From JANPJV01 sp031425695 (GTDB lineage: Bacteria; Pseudomonadota; Gammaproteobacteria; Xanthomonadales; SZUA-5), in the NCBI GenBank assembly GCA_031425695.1, contig JANPJV010000005.1:1-6244 (forward strand): a stretch of 6,244 bases of DNA, written 5' to 3'. Position 1 is the first letter of the stretch. Each line of letters opens with the position of its first letter. Of this stretch, positions 1 through 5,059 are shown in pieces. The notes under the pieces are model-generated. The model had not been told where the DNA came from. It ran no database searches and saw only the letters and a program-made list of their open reading frames with translations. Position numbers and translations under genes: made by a program.

Positions 1-99
1 CGCCCCCACCACCCGCGCCGCGATCGCCCAGGGATTCCCGCCAAGCGCACCGGTGTGGGCGGTGCGGGTCGCGCGGTTGACGTATCTCGCGGGCAACAT
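1..99 (-). CDS. Possible 5' end of a third operon gene, cut by the left edge
   Basis: An ATG at 97-99 on the minus strand lies 3 nt after the TAG stop (103-105) of the SGNH gene. The frame stays open to the window edge (33 codons), starting MLPARYVNRATRTAHTG and containing NPWAIAARVVGA near the edge. The close spacing would fit a third member of the same transcription unit. Support is weak: no good Shine-Dalgarno is visible, the other two minus-strand frames are also open over this short GC-rich stretch, and I recognise no family. It is listed only because the spacing is suggestive. Confidence 0.25.
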   Translation of the reverse strand, partial: MLPARYVNRATRTAHTGALGGNPWAIAARVVGA

Positions 100-102
100 G
101 AC

Positions 103-939
103 CTACATGAGCAGCGCCCCCGCGATTGCCGGCTTCCAATACGCGTCGAACAGGTGCTTGAAGCCCGCGCCCGTCGGGTGGATCTCGTTGTCCCAGAAGC
201 GCTTCTCGACGAGCTCGAGGCGCGAGTCGAGGACCTGCATCCCCGGCGTGTTTTCCTGCAGCGTTTTCAGCACCGCGGCAAACGATTCGAGCAGCCAGCG
301 GGTCAGGATGCGTTGCTCGCCGGCATCGACGAGGCCGACGGCGCGCATCGGCTCCCACATCCAAGGACCGCTTTGGATGAAGAGGAATCGATATGGTGTC
401 GGGCTGGGGATGACGTCGGCATAGGTATGCGTCAGCAGCGTCGCGTTCGGTGCGTGGGAGTCGCGCAGGGCGATGACCTGGCGGTAGGCGTGGCGGATCT
501 TGTCGAAGGAATGCTGCAGTTCCACCAGGCGCACGTGGCGGCGCACCACGTCCGGCAGCTCGGCCCGAAAGTTGCCCTCGTCGACCTCGCCCGCGGGCTT
601 CAGGTGACGCGCGAAATCCTTGCCAATGATGTCGTTGCCGCCGAGCGAAACCAGGATCAGGTCGAGCGGGCGGTCGAAGTCCGATTGCAGCGTGGCCGCA
701 AGCTCAGTCCAGCGGCGGCTGATGCCCGGCACCTCGTCCGCATCACGCCCGGGATAGCTGTCGTCGACCATCAGCAATTCGCGGTTGAAGGCGGTGGCTG
801 CGCGCCGCTGCAGGTCGAGGTACTTGCGCAGCGGATACTGGAACCAGGAGTCGCCCACGCTGAGCGCGAGCTTGCGCTTCGGGAACCGCTTCAGGTCCTT
901 GAGGAATGGCGCCAGGCGATGGATGTCGTAGGTCGGCAT
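103..939 (-). CDS. SGNH/GDSL-type hydrolase, probably cytosolic
   Basis: This is a 278-residue protein with the SGNH hydrolase blocks in order. Block I is SVGDSWF (residues 27-33), with Ser31 as the expected nucleophile. A block II-like glycine lies in YPGRDADEVPG (about 62-72). Block III is SLGGNDIIG (98-106), with the Gly/Asn of the oxyanion hole. Block V is DNEIHPTGAGF (240-250), with His244 as catalytic base. Members of this superfamily hydrolyse esters or acyl groups; nothing here reveals the substrate. There is no signal peptide or membrane segment, so it probably acts in the cytosol, unlike many secreted GDSL lipases. Position -3 from the catalytic His, usually Asp, is Asn241, with Asp240 one residue earlier. 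The ATG at 937-939 follows the upstream gene's stop by 4 nt and has only a poor ribosome site of its own, so translational coupling is likely. Family assignment is firm, function unknown. Confidence 0.9.
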   Translation of the reverse strand: MPTYDIHRLAPFLKDLKRFPKRKLALSVGDSWFQYPLRKYLDLQRRAATAFNRELLMVDDSYPGRDADEVPGISRRWTELAATLQSDFDRPLDLILVSLGGNDIIGKDFARHLKPAGEVDEGNFRAELPDVVRRHVRLVELQHSFDKIRHAYRQVIALRDSHAPNATLLTHTYADVIPSPTPYRFLFIQSGPWMWEPMRAVGLVDAGEQRILTRWLLESFAAVLKTLQENTPGMQVLDSRLELVEKRFWDNEIHPTGAGFKHLFDAYWKPAIAGALLM

Positions 940-943
940 GGTG

Positions 944-1714
944 TCACTCGGGCTTTGCAGGTCGTGCGTAATGGCGATCCAGGTGCTCCAGGATCTGCAC
1001 CGATTCGAACAGTTCGAGCTGCTTGTTCGGGTCGATGAGATAGGGCACCTGCGCCTTGCCGGTCTCCGCTAGCATGTGCTCGCGCCGGCCGCCGGGCCTG
1101 GGTGACCACGGCTTGAGGCTGAAGCGCAGAGTGGGCGGGCCCCAATCGGCCAGCTGCTCCTTGCCGAAGTTGCGCAGGATCCATGGCAGCTCGAGCTCAC
1201 ACAGACGCTCGCGCACCAGTCGCGAATATGGGCTCGATTCGAAACTGTAGAGCTCGAGCGGCTTGCGCGGCGCCCGCGAAGGTTGCGCTTTCAGGCCAGC
1301 ATCCCCGCGCAGGACCGAGGCCAGTTGGGAGCTAAGACGCATCGGCCAACTGGTCAGCAGCGTCGCGCCGCGATCCACCTCTGCATAGTGCTGCAGCACA
1401 TGGTCGACACACGCGTGCACCCCATCCAGCTGCAGCTCGTGATCGCTGTCGATGAGATAAGGCAGGCTCGCTGCCGCCGGCAGCTTCCGCGCGAAGCGCT
1501 TGCCGCCGAGCGGGCAGGGCTGGATCAACGCATCCAGCTGCAGTTCGGTCAGCAACTCACGCAGCAGCCGGCAATGCGGATCGTTCTCGCGATCGAGGAC
1601 AACCAGCATCTGCGCGGGCTCCCGCGCCCGACGCACGAGTTGCGTCCCGCGCCACCCGCGCGCGGTCGAAGCGAGCAGCGAACGCAGCAGATCGGTAGAC
1701 GGCAGCTTGGGCAT
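944..1714 (-). CDS. Tandem GST N-terminal (thioredoxin-fold) domain protein
   Basis: This is a 256-residue protein with two copies of a GST-N/glutaredoxin-like fold and no alpha-helical GST C-terminal domain. Domain 1 (about 36-112) starts MLVVLDRENDPHCRLLRE and has Cys48 in the active-site loop, the cis-proline segment LPYLID (84-89) and the helix LDGVHACVDHVLQHY (96-110). Domain 2 (about 153-249) repeats the plan: LELYSFESSPYSRLVRE, then VPYLID (223-228), then LFESVQILEHLDRHY (235-249). In domain 2 the loop residues usually occupied by Cys in CPFC-type relatives are Ser161 and Ser164, so disulfide chemistry is unlikely there. The fold suggests glutathione or thiol binding; the substrate is unknown. 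Residues 1-35 are Arg-rich without a recognised domain. The ATG is preceded by TGAGG (1723-1727) at 8 nt spacing, supporting this start. It is the promoter-proximal gene of the unit that continues into the SGNH hydrolase. Confidence 0.87.
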   Translation of the reverse strand: MPKLPSTDLLRSLLASTARGWRGTQLVRRAREPAQMLVVLDRENDPHCRLLRELLTELQLDALIQPCPLGGKRFARKLPAAASLPYLIDSDHELQLDGVHACVDHVLQHYAEVDRGATLLTSWPMRLSSQLASVLRGDAGLKAQPSRAPRKPLELYSFESSPYSRLVRERLCELELPWILRNFGKEQLADWGPPTLRFSLKPWSPRPGGRREHMLAETGKAQVPYLIDPNKQLELFESVQILEHLDRHYARPAKPE

Positions 1715-1722
1715 GGTCTGAG

Positions 1723-1727
1723 CCTCA
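1723..1727 (-). promoter_or_regulatory. Ribosome binding site of the GST-like gene
   Basis: On the minus strand TGAGG lies 8 nt before the ATG at 1712-1714. It fixes the start of the GST-like gene. No convincing -35/-10 pair could be seen upstream of it. Confidence 0.6.
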
Positions 1728-1813
1728 TCGGGCCGAAGTCAGCGAATCAATGATGCGCCCGCACCGGGCAAACGTTCGCATTGCGATAACCGCTACTGGG
1801 TAGCGTGGCACTG

Positions 1814-1843
1814 AGCGCGCACACCGTCGCGTTTGTGCGCGTT
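1814..1843. repeat. Hairpin in array copy 1
   Basis: CGCGCACA (1816-1823) pairs perfectly with TGTGCGCG (1834-1841) across a 10-nt loop. The stem extends to 10 pairs with one G-T wobble. Confidence 0.6.
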
Positions 1844-2005
1844 GTCGATCGCGCTAGCGCCGCGTCTCCCTACTGAGCCAGCGCCGCCCCTCCTTGGTAG
1901 CGTGGCACTGAGTGCACACCGTCGCGTCTGTGCGCGCTGTTGATCGCGCCAGCGCCGCGTCTCCCTACTGAGCCAGCGCCGCCCCTCCTTGGTAGCGTGG
2001 CACTG

Positions 2006-2035
2006 AGCGCGCACACCGTCGCGTCTGTGCGCGCT
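2006..2035. repeat. Hairpin in array copy 3
   Basis: AGCGCGCACA (2006-2015) pairs perfectly with TGTGCGCGCT (2026-2035) across a 10-nt loop. The same stem occurs in copy 1. Copy 2 keeps a shorter version (1912-1918 with 1929-1935, one wobble) because of its 2-nt deletion. Confidence 0.6.
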
Positions 2036-2240
2036 GTTGATCGCGCCAGCGCCGCGTTCTGCCTACGGAGTCAGGTCTGTCGCTCTTGGGCGCCGGAGTC
2101 TGCCCACGGAGTCAGGCCCGCCGATGTTGGGTAGCGACGGCCGCGATGCTATTGCCTCGAATTTCGGCATGATCGCAACGTCGACGACGCCCGCATTGCA
2201 GTCAAGGTCGAACGCGCCTCCTTGAGAGCGGCCAAGCAAA

Positions 2241-2245
2241 AAGGA
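2241..2245 (+). promoter_or_regulatory. Ribosome binding site deciding the M15 peptidase start
   Basis: AAGGA lies 6 nt before the ATG at 2252. This favours 2252 over the in-frame TTG at 2222, which has no such site. Confidence 0.7.
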
Positions 2246-2251
2246 ACCGTC

Positions 2252-2857
2252 ATGCATATCACCGAGATGATCGCGGCGATCCAGAAGGCGTTGAAAGTGG
2301 ACGTCGACGGCAGGGCCGGCTCGCAGACCTGGGGCGCGATTTATGCGGCGCTCGTCGCCAGGAGGATCGATGGGGCAACCCCCGAATTCGCCATTTCGCC
2401 GGTTGACGAGCGCAGCGAAAAAGCAATCGCGACGCTATTGCTGCCGGTCCGGCCGTTGGCACGCACCCTGGTGCAGAAGTGCGCGGCGAACGGCATTGAC
2501 ATCAAGATCATCAGCGGCACCCGGACGTATGCGGAACAGGATGCGCTGTACGCACATGGCCGCACCAAGCCTCGCAAGAAGGTGACGAACGCGCGCGGCG
2601 GCTACTCCAGCCATAACTTTGGGATTGCGTTCGATGTTGGCGTGTTCTCGGGGAGAAAGTACCTGGGCAATTCGCCGAAATACAAGGCCGCCGGCGCCCT
2701 CGGCATGGACCTCGGCCTCGAGTGGGGCGGCAATTGGACGTCCATCGTCGATCAGCCGCATTTCCAGCTGCGGCCTGCCTGGGCGAGCGCGCTCACCGAG
2801 CGGGAGATGCTGAAGGAGCTGAGGCGTCGCGTGGCGGAAGGCACCGACATCTTCTAA
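2252..2857 (+). CDS. M15 family peptidase, endolysin-like (putative L-Ala-D-Glu endopeptidase)
   Basis: This is a 201-residue protein. Residues 1 to about 37 resemble a short peptidoglycan-binding repeat (IQKALKVDVDGRAGSQTWGA). The catalytic part (about 60-170) carries SGTRTYAEQDALYAHG (88-103), SSHNFGIAFDVG (119-130) and DQPHFQL (157-163). By analogy with VanY/Ply500-type M15 enzymes, His121, Asp128 and His160 would bind zinc and Asp157 would be catalytic; the H-x6-D and D-x2-H spacings match. These enzymes cut peptidoglycan stem peptides, either L-Ala-D-Glu or D-Ala-D-Ala bonds, and the sequence alone does not decide which. There is no signal peptide, as in phage endolysins, and no holin, spanin or other phage gene is visible, so it is either a domesticated lysin or exported by another route. 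An upstream in-frame TTG at 2222 would add 10 residues, but the AAGGA site supports ATG 2252. It converges on the S41 gene, 223 bp away. Confidence 0.9.
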   Translation: MHITEMIAAIQKALKVDVDGRAGSQTWGAIYAALVARRIDGATPEFAISPVDERSEKAIATLLLPVRPLARTLVQKCAANGIDIKIISGTRTYAEQDALYAHGRTKPRKKVTNARGGYSSHNFGIAFDVGVFSGRKYLGNSPKYKAAGALGMDLGLEWGGNWTSIVDQPHFQLRPAWASALTEREMLKELRRRVAEGTDIF

Positions 2858-3080
2858 CAATCGCGCGGCGCGTCCTGCCGCGAGTACCGCTGTCATTTCG
2901 CACCAGGAACCCGTGGCTTGCGGCGCCTATCGAAGGCTGATCTGCCGCTGTACTCGCCCCAACGAAATCTTGCCGAGCCGCAACCTGCCGGGTCCTCTCG
3001 CCCAAAGGCCGCTCGCGGGTGTGATTGCAAGCGCTGCGGAATCCCAGTGTCTGCAGCCGCAACCCCACCAGCCTTCGTCC
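2858..3080. other. Convergent intergenic region, no clear terminator
   Basis: This 223 bp gap lies between the 3' ends of the M15 and S41 genes. I found no GC-rich hairpin followed by a T-run on either strand. The only notable symmetry is GCGAGTAC (2880-2887) and GTACTCGC (2950-2957), 62 nt apart, which is too distant to be a simple terminator. Confidence 0.5.
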
Positions 3081-4799
3081 CTACTTCGCCCCATCAATCA
3101 TTTTCTGGACGGTGGTGAGCACCGGATCGCGGCCCGCGAAATAATCCTCGGCGGTGAGTTGGACAGGCACCTTGGGCGCAATCGACCGGCGCTTGTCCCA
3201 GGGATGGCTGAGCTGCCAGCGCACGCCGGAGACGGTTGCCCGCAAGCCGCTCCACGGCAGGCGGATGGCGCCTTCGTCGCCATGCTGATTGCCGGTCATG
3301 CTGGTCGGTTCGCCGACCAGGATTGGATTCGCGAGGCGCTCGAGCTCGGTCGTGAAGTTTGCCGCGGCCGAATACACATTGCGTCCGATGAGCACGTAGA
3401 CCTGATGCTCGGGCTGCACTGAAAACGCGACGACGGTGCGCAGCAGCTCGACGTACGTGAAGGTGTTACCGCCGTTGTTGTGGCGCAGGTCGATGACCAG
3501 GTTGCGCGCCGCGCTGTCTTTGAGCACCTGGCGCAAGCGGATCCCGAACTGCGGCAGGCTCTCTTCAGGATCCGGCGCGATTTGATTGAGCTGGACGTAG
3601 ACGGTTTTGCGGGCGTCCCAAAGCTCGTCCCAATGGGATTCGCTCACTTTGCGCAGGAACGTCGGAACGTCGACGCCGCGGGGCGCAGGCAGCTTGGTGC
3701 GTGGATTTTGTGGGCTCGGTTCCAGAGCCCGGCTCAGCAGTTTGCCGCGCGGATCACGCAACTTGAGCTCGACCTTGGCTGCGTCGCCCAGGATTCCAAG
3801 TCCCGTCAGCAGTTGCACATCGCCGATGCGCATCGGCACGGTCCATAGCGCCTCCATCGGGCTGCCTACGCTCGTCGCCGAGCGCACGCGGCGCACGACT
3901 TCGGCGATCTCGACGCCGTTGATCGCGAGCACCTGCATGCCGAGAAGCGCTTCCTGCCCGGGGGCAGTCGCGACCACGAAGATTCCTTCCGAAAACGCGT
4001 ACAGCAGCACCGGCAACCAGGTGAACTGCATGCGTATGGTCGGATCCGGATCACCGGGGCCGGAGCCCCAGAACATGGTATGACCCTGGCCGAGCGCACC
4101 GACGAGACGCGCCATGCCGGCGTAGACCTGCGCGTCAGTCAGCTCTGGGATCTGCTCGTGCAACTCGGCGCGAATGCGCTCGACCGCTTCGGGCAGCGGA
4201 CGCTGGCGATGGTCGGGGCTCAGGCGAATGATCTCGGCGCATAGATGCGCAAGATCAGCGCGCCAGCCTTCGACGCGATCGAGCTTGGACAAATCCTCAT
4301 TGCCGGCGATGCGCCGCATGCGCGCGTCGCCGCTCAATTTCTCGAATGCCGGGTCGCCGGACAGTCCTGGTCGATCGAGTTCGGCCTCGGCGAATACCAT
4401 GGTCTCCAGCGTCGCCAGCGCAGCGTCCTTGTCGTCGCCCGCAGCCTGGCTCACTGCCGTCCAGTACCGCGAGCTCCCCGGCACCGGCCCGATCAACTCG
4501 ATCGCTCGCGCGTACGCCGCGATCGCCTTGGGGTGCTGCCCGAGCTGGCGGCTCGCGCCTCCCAGCCCAACCCAGCTCTCGCGCTCGAGCGCGTAGCGTT
4601 CCGTCAGCGATTCGTACAGCGCCTGCGCCTCGGCGAATTTCTCGCCTTCGAGCAGGGTCTTCGCCCGCTGCAGATCAGCATAGTAGGCCATTGGATCGGG
4701 CGGCGCGGACAGCTGTGCGTCGAACGGCGCTGACACCGGCGCCGCGTCCACATGGAAACCGAGCCCCAACGAGACTACGAGAACCCAGAACGCGCGCAT
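3081..4799 (-). CDS. Exported S41 family serine peptidase with TPR and PDZ-like regions
   Basis: This is a 572-residue protein from the ATG at 4797-4799. Residues 1 to about 19 form a signal peptide (MRAFWVLVVSLGLGFHVDA, cut near Ala19/Ala20), placing it in the periplasm or outside. A TPR-like helical region follows (about 38-102). An S41 N-terminal hallmark, LGQGHT, is at about 236-241, then a PDZ-like strip with GMQVLAINGVEI (297-308). The core has NLVIDLRHNNGGNT (433-446), the expected nucleophile Ser477 in NVYSAAANF, and VGEPTSMTGNQHGDEG (495-510). This arrangement matches tricorn/C-terminal processing peptidase relatives that cut proteins or peptides at their C-termini; the substrate is unknown. 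The frame extends 13 codons upstream to 4838, but that extension (with MSHDC) lacks signal-peptide character, while the internal ATG has GGAGA at 6 nt and starts a textbook signal sequence. It is probably transcribed alone: 260 bp separate it from the gene upstream, and it converges with the M15 gene. Confidence 0.9.
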   Translation of the reverse strand: MRAFWVLVVSLGLGFHVDAAPVSAPFDAQLSAPPDPMAYYADLQRAKTLLEGEKFAEAQALYESLTERYALERESWVGLGGASRQLGQHPKAIAAYARAIELIGPVPGSSRYWTAVSQAAGDDKDAALATLETMVFAEAELDRPGLSGDPAFEKLSGDARMRRIAGNEDLSKLDRVEGWRADLAHLCAEIIRLSPDHRQRPLPEAVERIRAELHEQIPELTDAQVYAGMARLVGALGQGHTMFWGSGPGDPDPTIRMQFTWLPVLLYAFSEGIFVVATAPGQEALLGMQVLAINGVEIAEVVRRVRSATSVGSPMEALWTVPMRIGDVQLLTGLGILGDAAKVELKLRDPRGKLLSRALEPSPQNPRTKLPAPRGVDVPTFLRKVSESHWDELWDARKTVYVQLNQIAPDPEESLPQFGIRLRQVLKDSAARNLVIDLRHNNGGNTFTYVELLRTVVAFSVQPEHQVYVLIGRNVYSAAANFTTELERLANPILVGEPTSMTGNQHGDEGAIRLPWSGLRATVSGVRWQLSHPWDKRRSIAPKVPVQLTAEDYFAGRDPVLTTVQKMIDGAK

Positions 4800-4805
4800 T
4801 GAAAT

Positions 4806-4810
4806 TCTCC
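4806..4810 (-). promoter_or_regulatory. Ribosome binding site deciding the S41 peptidase start
   Basis: GGAGA on the minus strand ends 6 nt before the ATG at 4797-4799 and supports that start over the longer frame from 4838. Its first two G residues also form the 3' end of a small hairpin (4809-4822). Confidence 0.7.
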
Positions 4811-4822
4811 ACGTGACCGTGG
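4809..4822 (-). promoter_or_regulatory. Small hairpin touching the S41 ribosome site
   Basis: On the minus strand CCACG, loop GTCA, then CGTGG forms a 5-bp stem whose last two bases are the first two of the GGAGA site. It might reduce ribosome access, but a stem this short is also expected by chance. Confidence 0.25.
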
Positions 4823-4917
4823 CGCAATCATGCGACAAAGCGCGGACACGGTGTTTTGCGGGAAGTGCGCGAGAGTCGGCCGACTTCGCGGCCGCATCGG
4901 TCGTTCTATGGGTGGGC

Positions 4918-5029
4918 GCGCGCTTGAGCCTGGGTCTGTCGCTGCGGCCAACCCATCCCGGCGAGCGCGTGAGCTTCCACTCACGCGCTTGCCGGTCATG
5001 CGTCAGCGCTTCGCCGCACGCTTGAGCCT
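4918..5029. repeat. Direct-repeat pair flanking a long inverted repeat
   Basis: GCGCGCTTGAGCCT (4918-4931) and GCACGCTTGAGCCT (5016-5029) match at 13 of 14 positions and flank the 16-bp-stem inverted repeat at 4958-4995. The arrangement could be a small extragenic palindromic unit. I do not recognise it as a named element. Confidence 0.4.
4958..4995. repeat. 16-bp-stem inverted repeat, REP-like or terminator candidate
   Basis: CCGGCGAGCGCGTGAG (4958-4973) pairs with CTCACGCGCTTGCCGG (4980-4995) across a 6-nt loop. There are 16 pairs with a single G-T wobble (4963/4990) on the plus strand, which becomes an A-C mismatch in minus-strand RNA. It lies 64-102 nt past the stop of the minus-strand beta-helix gene, where a terminator or 3'-end-protecting hairpin would sit. 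No T-run follows on either strand, so it is not a canonical intrinsic terminator. A repetitive extragenic palindrome is an equal alternative. Confidence 0.6.
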
Positions 5030-5059
5030 TATTCCGTGTCGAGTCGTGCGGTAACGACG

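Larger units (their letters stand above)
1801..2140. repeat. Degenerate tandem array of 95-97 bp and 41 bp units
   Basis: Three copies start with TAGCGTGGCACTGAG. Copy 1 is 1801-1897 (97 bp), copy 2 is 1898-1992 (95 bp) and copy 3 is 1993 to about 2057 (partial). Copies 1 and 2 differ by about five substitutions and a 2-nt gap; copy 3 matches copy 2 except at that gap. Each full unit ends with a 41 bp module beginning TCTCCCTACTGAGCCAG (1865-1905, 1960-2000). The module then appears twice more, more diverged and back to back, at 2058-2098 and 2099-2139 (TCTGCCTACGGAGTCAG and TCTGCCCACGGAGTCAG). The array is thus composite: a 55 bp hairpin part plus a 41 bp module, with the module amplified alone at the right end. 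Unit lengths are not multiples of three and there are no unique spacers, so it is neither coding nor CRISPR. Its function is unknown. Confidence 0.88.
1715..2251. other. Divergent intergenic region carrying a tandem repeat array
   Basis: This 537 bp gap separates the divergently transcribed GST-like/SGNH unit and the M15 peptidase gene, so it should hold both promoters. I see no supportable coding region. Roughly 1801-2140 is a degenerate tandem array (annotated separately). The flanks, 1728-1800 and 2141-2240, are single-copy sequence in which I could not find a strong sigma-70 type promoter. Short open frames across the array are by-products of high GC. Confidence 0.7.

Noticed and set aside
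55..1038. Long plus-strand open frame (327 codons) opposite the SGNH gene
   Set aside because: It is antisense to the SGNH gene and the 3' end of the GST-like gene, both of which carry clear family motifs. Its product is Arg/Val/Ala-rich without domains, as expected for an antisense frame in GC-rich DNA.
1793..2014. 73-codon minus-strand frame across the tandem array
   Set aside because: The repeat units are 97 and 95 bp, so the reading frame shifts between copies. No ribosome site or domain is visible; it is a by-product of the repeats.
1801..2140. CRISPR array
   Set aside because: The units abut directly with no unique spacers of constant length, and no cas gene is present in the window.
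2880..2957. GCGAGTAC/GTACTCGC inverted pair as a terminator
   Set aside because: The arms are 62 nt apart, only 8 bp long, and no T-run follows.
2913..3422. Plus-strand frames opposite the S41 gene (also 3480-3848, 3607-4083, 4245-4733, 4346-4816)
   Set aside because: All lie antisense to a gene with a signal peptide and S41 core motifs, and none shows a recognisable domain.
4874..4885. 12-bp perfect palindrome AGTCGGCCGACT upstream of the S41 gene as an operator
   Set aside because: A single GC-rich palindrome with no second copy or recognisable regulator motif could easily be chance.
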